This document shows, piece by piece, positions 1-8,706 of a stretch of DNA of 12,731 nt. A program made the position numbers and the translations under genes. Source of the stretch: Ectocarpus siliculosus (lineage: Eukaryota > Sar > Phaeophyceae > Ectocarpales > Ectocarpaceae); assembly GCA_000310025.1 (NCBI GenBank), contig FN648735.1, positions 14,781 to 27,511 on the forward strand, given 5' to 3'. The notes under the pieces were generated by a model that had not been told where the DNA came from, made no database searches, and saw nothing but the letters and a program-made list of their open reading frames with translations. Each line of letters starts with the position of its first letter. Positions within the stretch are counted from its first letter, which is position 1.

Positions 1-127
1 TTTGCACACCATATCCCCGACGTGCGTCTCTAGGACGCCACCTACGCTCCCCACGCATCGCAACCACCTCTGTATCTTCTCAAACACCTCTCCTGTGATA
101 TGAATCCGCTGTGTTGTCAGGTGAAAC
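1..127 (+). other. 5' flank of gene 1 with a candidate 3' splice site
   Basis: This pyrimidine-rich stretch ends in a plausible 3' splice site, with its AG at 119-120. In the frame of the downstream gene there is a TGA at 122-124, so that reading frame cannot extend upstream of it. If the splice site is used, it most likely ends an intron in the 5' untranslated region. No TATA box was seen in this short piece. Confidence 0.3.
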
Positions 128-1982
128 ATGCATGTGCCCAGCAAGCATTTGCGCTACCTGGACAATGGTGCTTTAGGGCACTGCTGGCTCGAGGTGGTAG
201 CTCAGGGGTACGCCATCGGGGAAGGATGGGCCCCTGACCTCGTCGAACGTGCGTTCACAAACGGAGACAGGGAGCGCCTCTTCCGTATACGTACCGCTAT
301 TCGCAGTCTGACCATCAAGGTATTCAACGTGACCAAGAACCCCTTGATCCGCGAAGGGCTTGATGGCCCAGAGACTGCGTGCGATGAGGACGCTATCAGG
401 AGGCTGGCCCTCAACTTCCACCAGGACCCAACTAACATGGATGACTTCCGCAGCGTCATCGACTACATGGACCATGATGGCGGTGGCGGGGGGCACGGTG
501 GAATGAGGGCCATGCTCGCGCTTTGCGAGGCTTTCGGCTTTGACTTGGCCATGGGGCCAGAGATGAGCGGGCTGGTAGAGTACGTCGAGGGATCCACGGA
601 GAAGTGTATGGAGCTCCACTGCAAAGGGCACTGGAACCTGGTCGTACTCAACGTAAGTCAATTGTGTGTTTTTTTAATGGTCTCGCTTGGTGTCGGGGTA
701 AACGCTTAGAAGTGGAGCCTGGTCGTACTCAACGTAAGTTAATTGTGTGTTTTTTTGAATGGTCTCGTTTGGTGTCGGGGTAAACGCTCAGAAGTGGTGC
801 TCGGGTGCAATGCATTTACATCCCCCTCCTCTGTTTTCATGTGTTATCAGTATGGTAATGAGGACGATGAAGCCACCACCAAAGTCGGGAGCGCGAGCGA
901 TGTGCTGGACTTTATCGAGGAGCGCGTCGACAGCTCCCTGGCGGAACTGGCTGCCACCCGCACGGGCGACGACGCCACTACTACGAGAGATGGCGCAAAG
1001 GTAATGTCCAAGTGTACATTATGTCGTCAGTGCGACCGTATTGTATTTCGCTTCAGAACCAACTACGTGCGGAGTAACGAGGCGAAATAACGCTGAAACA
1101 AACTCATTTTCCATTTTCCCCATTCTCTGCTCACGCCCGTTTTTTTTGTCTTATCAAGCCCAATGACATCGACGTCGGTAGCGAGAGCGTCTTCTCTGAC
1201 TCGACGACCGCGCCCCCCAGCCCCGCCTCACCACCGGCTCTTGTGACACACGCCCCCATCCCGGAGCACATCATCGCCACCTGGAGCGACGCCGACAGCC
1301 CCGCCTCACCGCCGGCTGCCGCGACGACCGATCCGAGCTCTGAGCATCCGAGCCACATCTTTTCACGGGCCTCCTGGGCGTCTCACCCATGGGATGACGA
1401 TGAGCACTGGGATGACTACCAGAAGTACCTCGGTCACAACAGCTTCTTCGCAGAGGAGGACGAGGAGGTTTGCTTTCGCGAGACGCTGTGGAGGGAGTGG
1501 ACGCGGGGTCCGGAGGAGGTTTGCGTCTTCCCATCGGTGTGGTCCGAGTGGACAAGGATGCACCCTCGGCAGCACGGGAGGGTGCGCGGCAGTGGCGGTC
1601 GGAGGAAACGAACGAGGAAGAACAAGAAGCACCGGTTCCCGCGTCGCCGCCAGGACAGACGCCGCCGCGCGGCCGTGCGGCGCAAGCGGCTGGCCAGGCG
1701 TGCACGCGTGGGTGGACGTCACCGCCGGCCGCGCACCTGCTTCCTCCGAGGGGGTGCTCGCCCGGAACAGGACGAACAGGTGTGGATGATGTCGAGGGTA
1801 ACTATTAATAGTAATAGTAATAAATAACAATGTTTTTCCGTTTTGGATGATGTCACATGAGTCGCGTGTGTCATCTCAATGAGATTCGCAAAATCACTCG
1901 TCTTTTCAGGTGACGGGGGAGGTCACGGAGCAAGAGACAGGACAGCGCCCGGAGGCCACCGTGGTGCCGAGCAGTCTAGCCG
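128..1982 (+). CDS. OTU-like cysteine peptidase module with charged tail; 5' part of gene 1
   Basis: The model has four exons: 128-652, 851-1000, 1159-1797 and 1910-1982. Each junction is GT-AG and the first three are phase 0. Residues 1-175 (exon 1) resemble an OTU-type peptidase. Gly17-His18-Cys19-Trp20-Leu21 sits where the nucleophile motif is expected. A Gly-Gly-Met-Arg-Ala-Met-Leu-Ala-Leu helix around residues 124-132 fits the usual WGG-helix. His168-Trp-Asn-Leu-Val fits the C-terminal catalytic His motif. The Asp normally three residues before Cys is Leu16 here, so activity is uncertain. Exons 2 and 3 are acidic, then Pro/Ser-rich, and end in an Arg/Lys-rich stretch that could act as a nuclear signal. 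ATG 128 was chosen because a stop lies just upstream in frame. The last exon ends in phase 1 and continues in frame into the recombinase-like exon at 2108, so the two may be one protein. The OTU call rests on motif order only; an unrelated domain is possible. Confidence 0.42.
632..794 (+). repeat. Tandem duplication of about 81 bp spanning an exon end and its splice donor
   Basis: Bases 632-712 and 713-794 are near-identical direct copies. They differ by a few substitutions and one inserted G after a T7 run. Each copy carries the exon end plus a strong donor (AAC followed by GTAAGT), with the GT at 653-654 and again at 734-735. Use of the second donor would include an in-frame TAG at 707-709. 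The equivalent codon in copy 2 is CAG, so the stop is specific to copy 1. Confidence 0.9.
1462..1566 (+). repeat. Two-copy protein repeat inside exon 3 (EEVC...W.EWTR)
   Basis: Residues encoded at 1462-1512 and 1513-1566 form two adjacent copies of a 17-18 residue unit. Both begin Glu-Glu-Val-Cys and end Trp-x-Glu-Trp-Thr-Arg. Conservation is stronger at the protein level than in the DNA between the fixed motifs. This supports frame 1 as the real frame of exon 3. No function is recognised. Confidence 0.7.
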
Positions 1983-2107
1983 GTAAGTTTAGTTATGTTG
2001 TTCGTGTCAAACCGTGTCTTGTTGATTTGTGTTGTATAAAGCCGCCGCGATACCATAAAAAACAGAACACTCAGCGTTTCTTTCCACCGCCTCGACACTG
2101 GTACCAG
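1983..2107 (+). other. Intron joining the OTU-like and recombinase-like parts
   Basis: The donor is a strong GGTAAGTTT at 1982-1990. Three possible acceptors, ending at 2065, 2074 and 2107, all keep the same frame. The one at 2107 has by far the best pyrimidine tract (about 2076-2093) and is preferred. Splicing here joins phase-1 ends and leaves the frame open into the long exon. It is the key evidence that both parts belong to one gene. Confidence 0.5.
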
Positions 2108-2569
2108 GGGGGCGGCCCAAGAGGTCATGTGGCGCGCCAGTAAAAGGTGATGCACTCCGGCCGGCGCGGCTTACGTCTACCCAGCTGGACTTGCACCCCG
2201 ACAACCGTCCAATAGTACACACCTCGAGTGGTCCCGTCCTATTGAACCCCGGAAGCCATGGTGGCGGCGGTGGCGCTAAGCCCAGGGCCGCCGGTGTCCC
2301 TGGAGGTCGTGGTGGCGGCAAACGCAAAGCCGCCGGTGTCTCTGCCGGTGGCGGTAAACGGAACTCCGGTAGCGGTGCCACTAAGCCAAAGGCCGCCGCT
2401 GTCCCTGGTGATGGCGGTGGTATCGAGCCCAAGAATCCCGGTGTCGCTGTAGATGGCGGCGTGGACTCTGCCGACGGGGGTGACACGGGGGTCGCTTCTA
2501 TGGAAGTGGACGACGATGGCAACGGATTCGAAGATTTCGGTGATGGTGCCGCGGATGGCAGCGACAACG

Positions 2570-2637
<68 letters not shown>

Positions 2638-5600
2638 GCAGAAGGGGGTAATGTTGGTGGTGACAGCAGTGGCAGCGAAAGCGGCAGTACCGGTAGTGGC
2701 AGCGGCAGCGGCAGCGGTGGCGGTGCGAAAATTGCCAAGCAAGCGCGAGTAAACTCCACGGATATGAGTCGGTGGCTGACGGAACCGGTTCTGCCCTGCT
2801 TGGAAAAATTCATCCAACATAATCGCAAGCTTGCCGCCGAGAGAGCGACAAACCACAAGGGTTCGGCGCCTCACACGCGGGGAAGTCCTGCCGGAGTGGG
2901 GTCGGTCGCGGATCTTGCCGGCCCCCTTTCTCTCCTATCCAAAGAGAAGAAAGGTGGCTTTGTAGTCTTCAAGGACATTTTCTTTCCGCGAGCCAACATC
3001 GATCTGCTCTCGCTGAGTGATAAGGATGGCAAAAACCTGTTGGGGGAGGAAAAAAATCGTTGGTCTAAGACGACGCGACTCCGATACCACTACGACTTGG
3101 ACTACGTCTTTGACCCGTTGGACATCGGTGTGGTGGTGGGGCGGACAAAGGTTCAACTCAAACGTGGAGGGAAGATCCAGTTTGTGAAGGTGAACACTTT
3201 CAGGAGCGGTCGGTACATTCTGGAAGACGGGACGATGATCGGTCAATGGGAGCTTCTGTCCAAGCGGCATGGAAAAGGCGTGACGCTGGAGCAGGACGTT
3301 GCGCGGTACATTCGACAACTGGCCGCCGCGCACACCACCACCCTGAGTCAAATCGTGCCGTTCATCTCGGGGGGCGACACGACAATGAGTGATGGGATGC
3401 TGCTGGACGTCGACCGTGGTACGCAACGTGCGGCAGCCACCAAAGACAAGATAGACCCCGTGAGCAAGCTACCCCTGCGTCATCTCGAAGCAATAAAGAA
3501 AAAGACGGAAAGGGTCAGGCAGCTTTCTCTTGAAATCTTCACCAAGGCCAGCGTACAAGACCTCCTGCCCCCGGGACACAAAACAAGCCCCGGCATCAAA
3601 GCCTTCATTGAACGCGAGGAGTCCCTGAAGGAGCTCAACTTTATGCCTGACCTCGAGTGTTCAAAACCGATGATGTGGTGTCCGGGCATTTGTTCACGGG
3701 CCGGGTTGTGCGGGGGGGAACTGGTTGGGTACCTTCCGACAAAAAAAAAAAGCTCGGGAGCTGGTCAGCCAAGCTTACGACGCTCATTCGGGCGTGTATG
3801 TGCGCGTACCGCCTTGGACGCCCTAGCAACATCGTCGAAGCGTTCCACCCGCTGTCGGAGAAGGAGCTGGATGTACTGAGAAGCACTCATCCGTTTTGGG
3901 ATAAGAACATGGATGAAAGTTTTGAAGATACAGAATTTACACACAGGGGAGAGCATGTTACCGGGAAGGACGGGCTTGGAGAGGAGCACGAGTGGGCCTA
4001 TCGACTTATCGTCGAGAGGTCGAAGACGTTCTACAGCTATTTGACGCCGGTGATTATCAATGCCTGCGGGACTCGAGATCCGTTCGAATTCCCAGCGCTG
4101 GCCCTCAGCTCGCTGGACACGAACCACGTCAGTCACACACGTTGTTACGATAAGCTCCTGGACAAGGTGATGAAAGGCTCCCCGTCTCTGGACATCGTCA
4201 AAGGAGTTTTGAAAGAGTGCGAGCGATTTTTCCAGAAGGCCAGGACCGGTAGAGATGGCTGCAATGCGGAAAGACATGGCGCCCTGGGGGGAGAAGGGAG
4301 GAAATCACGCCGGGACAGAGTCATCCTGCAACCCGATGCCGAGGACAGAAAATTTACGCTCCTTATGGCTTTCCAGATGTCCATGGGCGAAAAAGTGCGA
4401 CCACTGATGGAGGCGGTGTTGAGGCACTCGCCTGACTTTGAGCTTCGGGCCGCCACCTGTCTCATGAACGCGAACTTGGAATCTGGTAGTTTCTCGGTGG
4501 TAGTCGGAGAAGATCATCTTCTCGGTCGCACGCCGCAAGAGAAGAAGGAGGGGAAGGCGTGGATCGCGGGAGTGGTCAAGGGATTGAAGGAAGATGTCGA
4601 GGAATGGAATTGTCAGGATTGGTGCCGATTCAGCGTGGTTACGCAGCTGGGATGTCTTTTCAACGCAGCCTGCCTCCGACAAAAGCCAGCACTGAATCTC
4701 TCGGCCAAAACCGCGTACTACAACAACGACCAGGGCAGAATTGCGATGAGGCCACCCAAAAAGGGAAAGCAACACAGAACGGCGAACAAACGCCTCGACA
4801 CGGTGCTGAAGGAACACGAGATCCATGGCGCCGACGTCGTCCGGTGGGTCATGGTGATGAGCCTCGTTGGGCGCGCTTTCCTACGGGAAGACAACAATGG
4901 CGTTGTAGACGAAAGTTTTGGTCCGCTGAATTCAAACGGGACGCAGATCACCGCGGACACGTTCGGCAAGATTTTTAAGGTCATGAGGGCGTATTTTGGA
5001 GTGGACAACGCGGACGTTTACTCGCTGAGGACCGCACATGACTCGCAGGCCGTCAAGGACCTGCTTGCAGTGGGGGGAAACACGGATCACCCGGCCATGG
5101 CCGAACTGGCGAGGGAGCAACAAACCGGAGGAGATGTGAGTGCCGTGATGTGTGAATGCGAGGTAGACGGTAGATTGGGTACAGTTGACGCCTGCACTTC
5201 AAGACAAAAAAATTCTTGCTTCTGGTGTCGAAACCAATTTCCTACTTTTTGCCGCAGCGTCTGGCTTGTGCGACCATCTCAAATGTGCTTACTTTTTTTT
5301 CATATGTTTTGGTTCATTTGAGACTGCAATTCTGAAAGCGAAATATGCGAACCACTCACATTCTACTAAACACACACAAACACACACTCCTTTGTTTTGT
5401 CGGGTGACAACTCTCTCGTTTCGTTTATACATCAACCCCAGAACCTTGTCGGAGCGTACTGCACGTACCAGTTCGACCGCGTAGCTCCTCAAGTAAAGGA
5501 AAAAGTTGACCTGCACTTCAAGGGGGGGCTTCGGTGCATGGGCGTGGAGAAGAGGAAGAGGGAGGACCTACCGGAGTTTCCAGACTCTGACTTGTGGCAC

Positions 5601-6492
5601 ATCCCTGAGTTTGTAGATAAAGTGAGGGCTATGATGGAGATGACACCACCAAAGGTACCCGAGAAGGTCATCAAGGACTTTGGGGATGATACTGATGATG
5701 ACTTAGCACTGACGGCACCGGCTTCTTCGAGCATGAGCATCGAGCCGAAATCGGGCGACGGTTGTGCGCCTCCCCCGCATTCGGGAGGGCCGTCGTATGG
5801 TGGCCCCTCGTACCCCATCGACGCGGAGGAGGCCATGGTTGCAAAGCGAGTCAGGATGAAAACGATGCTGTTGGAGGAGGAAAAGGTTGATGAGATGCGT
5901 GCCGCGATACGAGCGAGACGGGCGCTGTCCTCCGTCCCTGCTGCCGTCGGGGGTGGTGTCGATACATCTGGAGCTGCAACTGCCTCTGTTGATTCTGGGC
6001 CTGCGGCCGATTCTGGGGAATCTTCTAAGAGTGCTGCTTCTGCTTCACGTCGGGGCATGTCCTATAACAAGGTGAGAACGTGAGTAGGTTGTTGTTTTCA
6101 ATGACTGATACGTGATGAACGCAAACGTGTCTTGAAATCAAATCTCAAATCCGCCAATGTGTTTGAATTTCTCGTGTATTAACGACCTGTGGTCGGAAGA
6201 TGAGTGCATCGGGATGCAAGAGCTAGCACGGGCTGTCGGCGAAGCTTGGAAACGGGCTAGAAAGAGAGGAGTCGAAGACGCTGTTTACAAGAAAATGAAC
6301 GGCGTGCGCATGCAGTCTGCAACACTGAATTTGGTTCGGTACTTGCAACGTGACGACAAAGACTTTCAGCCGGGTGATTGGTTCACCAATAGTGATTTCT
6401 TCGACACCAAGAGTTCAACGGGTTTCGACAGGAAAGTTGAGGAAGTACGGAAGAAAGTAGATGGTTGGACATGGGGTTTATGGAAAAGCTGA
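2108..6492 (+). CDS. Tyrosine-recombinase-like protein (Crypton-like) with C-terminal accessory module; contains a frame change
   Basis: Exons are 2108-5135, 5442-6071 and a probable 6205-6492, stop TGA at 6490. In order, the protein has a Gly/Lys-rich leader, (Ser-Asp)11, a large region I do not recognise, then an integrase-type domain. Its Cys-Leu-Arg (Arg codon 4677) followed by a hydrophobic helix fits Arg I. Pro-Pro-Lys-Lys-Gly-Lys (4752-4769) fits the beta-hairpin Lys. Tyr-Ser-Leu-Arg (Arg codon 5028) fits H-x-x-R with Tyr for His. Leu-Ala-Arg at 5106-5114 sits where LGH/W is usual. Candidate nucleophile tyrosines follow the intron, at 5457 and 5466. Such enzymes cut and join DNA through a 3'-phosphotyrosine link. 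The tail holds AKRVRMK (5841-5861), a Ser/Ala linker and a domain shared with the nuclease gene downstream. The long exon moves from frame 1 to frame 3 between about 3650 and 3752. Frame 1 stays open back to 2059 but has no ATG before 2500, so translation probably begins in the upstream exons. Confidence 0.62.
2260..2430 (+). repeat. Degenerate coding minisatellite, Gly/Lys/Ala-rich leader
   Basis: Three diverged copies of a roughly 15-20 residue unit are encoded, each with a Gly run, one or two Lys/Arg, Ala-Ala, and Val-Pro or Val-Ser. The matching DNA repeats a GCCGCCGGTGTC-like core. Basic, Gly-rich leaders often bind nucleic acid or act as nuclear signals; that role is inference here. Confidence 0.6.
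2572..2637 (+). repeat. (AGCGAC)11 hexanucleotide repeat encoding (Ser-Asp)11
   Basis: Eleven perfect AGCGAC units lie in the coding frame and give an alternating Ser-Asp tract. It is flanked by Gly-Ser and Asp/Glu-rich sequence. Such tracts are common casein-kinase-2 targets and flexible acidic linkers. Copy number is likely to vary between alleles. Confidence 0.95.
3650..3752 (+). other. Frame change inside the recombinase exon, with A11 run
   Basis: Frame 1 (open from 2059 to 3879) and frame 3 (open from 3651 to 5321) overlap here. Both carry protein-like sequence on their own side. Passing from one to the other needs a -1 shift, equal to one missing base. An uninterrupted A11 run lies at 3741-3751, where a -1 slip would give the right frame. 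The frame-3 reading of 3657-3740 looks more protein-like than frame 1, which is unusually rich in Cys, Met and Trp. This favours a lost base near 3655. With one base restored, the summed exons are a multiple of three. Confidence 0.7.
5136..5441 (+). other. 306-nt intron within the recombinase domain
   Basis: The donor GTGAGT at 5136 follows a Gly-Gly-Asp codon triplet. The acceptor CCCCAG ends at 5441. Both sides are phase 0, and the retained sequence has an in-frame stop near 5320. The 3' part is T-rich and holds a short CA-rich run near 5372-5388. It separates the Arg II motif from the candidate catalytic tyrosines. Confidence 0.7.
6205..6492 (+). other. Shared C-terminal domain, copy in the recombinase gene
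   Basis: About 95 residues are homologous to the last exon of the nuclease gene. Shared features include Gly-Met, Leu-x-x-Ala-(V/I)-Gly-x-Ala, an Arg-Ala step, Leu-Val-x-x-Leu, and Asp-x-x-Phe-x-Pro-Gly-x-Trp-(F/Y)-Thr. The 5' edge is uncertain. The preceding intron begins at 6072 (GTGAGA), and the only acceptor keeping frame while retaining Cys-Ile-Gly-Met is the AG at 6203-6204. There is no AG between 6120 and 6197. I do not recognise the domain; a DNA-binding or partner-binding role is inference. Confidence 0.6.
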
Positions 6493-6781
6493 CGTGTCTG
6501 CATGCAGCGAAGTAGACGAGAATAAGGAAGGCTAGATGATGTTGATGGTGCGTGGTGTGTGAGATTTGTTTGTAAAAGTTCCGGTGGTTATAAAAGAAGT
6601 GTCTGTCACATACGGGGCCTCGTCTCCGGACGTTAAACGTGCCTATAAATCCAGGATTCGTGCGTAGCACACGTTCATCGTTCTGGCGATAATTTTGCGG
6701 CAATCTCCGCATGAGAAATCTGTACGGGTAAGAGTTGTTGCTCGTTCGTTCAACCTCAGTCATTTTCACACAACCAGCAAC
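6493..6781 (+). promoter_or_regulatory. Intergenic promoter region of the nuclease gene, two TATA-like boxes
   Basis: A textbook TATAAAAG lies at 6589-6596 and a second TATAAAT at 6644-6650, 193 and 138 nt before the ATG at 6782. This supports independent transcription of the second gene rather than read-through from gene 1. An ATG at 6712 is out of frame with the coding sequence and could start a short upstream ORF. No AATAAA signal is evident after the gene 1 stop at 6492. Confidence 0.5.
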
Positions 6782-8337
6782 ATGGCTTCTCTCAGTGACG
6801 CTCTCTCGCCCGATGGCACACATGCCTCAAACGAGAGCCACTCAATTGTGCACTCGAAAAAGAACGCGTCAAACAAAGTTAGCGAGAGGGATGTCCGGGA
6901 TGCGCTTGCTCGCCAGACCCGAGGCCAAACCGAGTGGGGGACCCCGGCAGGCTCCATCGACGTTTTCACGAGAGACGAAGTAATCGAGATCAAACACTTC
7001 AAAAATTGGAAGAGTGGGGTCGGTCAGGTTAAGGCCTACGGAGAACACCATCCCTCACACAAACAACGCCTACATCTCTTCGCACATGAGGGAGAGAAGG
7101 CTCTAAAGTACTTCGAAATGGCCACGAGATTGTGTGCAAAGGACGGCATACGCGTTACATTTGAAGAAGCAGTGTCTGGAAGCGACAGCCTGGGAATAGA
7201 GGTGGTGGATGGGGCCGACGTGTTTGGGAAAAGTGTTGCCGATGCCACGGGTCTACCTGTTGTTCCCGGTGATTTCGAGAACCTCGAGAGAGGTGGAGCT
7301 CCCAGTGCCCACGTCGCCTCTGAGCCCGTCTCCGCAGCTCAGACACATACGGTTGATTCGGGGGCTAGGCCCGCTGTTGTCATCGGTGGTCGCGATGACG
7401 TTGGTGCGGGTGGTGCTGCCGTAGCCACAATGGATGATGACGAGAAAGCTTTGGCAAAGAAGGTGCGAATGAAGTGGTTGGAGAATATGTTGAAGGATGA
7501 GGAGGAGCTTGCCGCGATCAAAGCCGGGGCTGTAGTCAGAGGGAGTGGTGCCGCCGGGGGGGATACTGCTACTGGATCTGTGACTGGCCCTGCTGCAATC
7601 GGTGAGGCTTCGCAGGCGATGAAGAGTGGTGGCGCTTTTCCCGGCGCCGGAGGAGACAAGAAGGTGAGCGCGATTACAAGTATCAACTCATTAGTTGAGA
7701 ATAGGTAAGGGTGTGTGTATTACAGTGGTCAGTACAAGTGACACGTGGATTTTTAACTCCGCTCATACGTACTCTCGCCATTTCCCTCAGGCTGTTGGGA
7801 AGAGGACTATCGACGCGGTACACGGAAATGGACGAGGACCTGGTGGCGCAAAAATGGAGTACAGTGCGGTGAGTGTTGGTGTTGATAATAAATTGTGGAA
7901 AAATACAGAGATGTGTCTTGTATAATATTTGGTAAGTAAAACTGGCACGTGGATTTCAACCATCCTTTATTTTCAATTCGAACACACAGGGGAAACCGAA
8001 GGACGATATCTGCGCCGGGATGAAGACGCTTGTTGAAGCAATAGGACAAGCTTACGAACGAGCAAAGGCAGAGGGGGGCAACAAAAAGGTTCTTGCTCGC
8101 AGGAACCACAAAAAAGACGGCAGGCCAAAGAGGGCAAAGATCGGCCTGGTGAACTGGTTGGTAGCCAATGACGACGAGTTCAATCCAGGCGCGTGGTACA
8201 CAGAGAGCAAGTTTTCAAAGGCCACCAACGTGGATGCATTCTATAGGCTGTTTGAGAAAGTAGAGAGATACACTGACGTGAGGTGGCTATCGTGGCTTTC
8301 GAGCGAAACAAGTACTGATGCGGCGCCTGTCGCGTAG
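6782..8337 (+). CDS. PD-(D/E)XK nuclease-like protein with the same C-terminal module as the recombinase gene
   Basis: Three exons (6782-7663, 7791-7868, 7990-8337), all junctions GT-AG and phase 0, encode 435 residues. The start ATG at 6782 has A at -3 and G at +4; upstream frame has no ATG. Residues 45-100 form a compact restriction-endonuclease-like core. They hold an upstream Glu51, Ile-Asp60-Val, then Glu69-Ile-Lys71 as the (D/E)xK motif, Trp76 and Gly-Gln82-x-x-x-Tyr86, followed by a hydrophobic strand ending His-Leu-Phe100. This order (E-D-ExK-QxxxY) is typical of metal-dependent PD-(D/E)XK nucleases. Residues about 215-245 are a charged helix with AKKVRMK (225-231). A Gly/Ala/Ser-rich linker follows, and exon 3 holds a domain homologous to the end of gene 1. 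Its position just downstream in the same direction suggests a partner role, probably DNA cleavage or host interaction. The substrate is unknown. Confidence 0.75.
7664..7989 (+). repeat. Two related introns flanking a 26-codon exon in the nuclease gene
   Basis: Introns 7664-7790 and 7869-7989 both contain CACGTGGATTT (7742-7752 and 7946-7956). The preceding bases are similar (GGTxAGTA...) and the distance to the acceptor is close (38 and 33 nt). The exon between them encodes 26 Gly-rich residues. The arrangement looks like a local duplication that added an exon. The end of that exon (Met-x-Tyr) also matches the end of the equivalent exon in gene 1. Confidence 0.55.
7990..8337 (+). other. Shared C-terminal domain, copy in the nuclease gene
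   Basis: This is the homologue of the gene 1 tail. It has Asp-x-Cys-x-Gly-Met, Leu-Val-Glu-Ala-Ile-Gly-Gln-Ala, an Arg/Lys-rich insert, Leu-Val-x-Trp-Leu, and Phe-x-Pro-Gly-x-Trp-Tyr-Thr-x-Ser. The two copies are clearly diverged, so the duplication is not recent. Both are separated from the upstream linker by an intron at the matching position. Confidence 0.7.
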
Positions 8338-8671
8338 TCGTGTTGGCAGCAGGTATGCGCAGTGAGCGTTGCTTGTGCTACACATGTCTGCTGCGTGTGC
8401 TTTGCGTGTCTGCGTTTGTCGGCGTCTGCTGTTGATCGTAGTTCTCGAAATATATTTGTTGCCATTCGGACGAATGCTGTCTTTAGCAAATGCGGGGGGG
8501 GGGGGAAGAGTGCAGTAAGAGGGCTGGCTGTTGGTCGTTTGTTGGGCTAGAAATTATAAAGAAGGAATCAACTGGAAGTTTCTGCACCAAAGGAGCGTTC
8601 TCTCTCTTCACACACACACATTCATCGCACCCTCGCCTCGCCAGGCACGTCACGCGGGACACGTGTGATCA
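8338..8671. other. Non-coding stretch downstream of the nuclease gene
   Basis: No gene is seen. The stretch contains a G10 run at 8492-8501 and a short CA-rich segment near 8608-8620. Small open frames here lack splice context or protein-like composition. Confidence 0.6.
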
Positions 8672-8706
8672 ATGATGCTGTACAGGTACACATGTACTTA
8701 CAATCC

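Noticed and set aside
1470-1808. Alternative frame through exon 3 with a balanced composition
   Set aside because: The EEVC...EWTR protein repeat and in-phase splice sites support the other frame, although the Arg-rich end of that frame leaves some doubt.
2007-2858. Long open frame on the minus strand rich in Ser, Leu and Pro
   Set aside because: It is the antisense of the Gly/Ser-Asp repeat region; openness comes from the GC-rich repeats, not from coding.
3659-3752. A short intron explaining the frame change
   Set aside because: No GT donor in this stretch combines with the AG at 3751-3752 in the needed phase at a realistic intron length.
5489-6058. 189-codon minus-strand open frame
   Set aside because: Mirror of the Ser/Ala-rich exon of gene 1, with no domain or splice context of its own.
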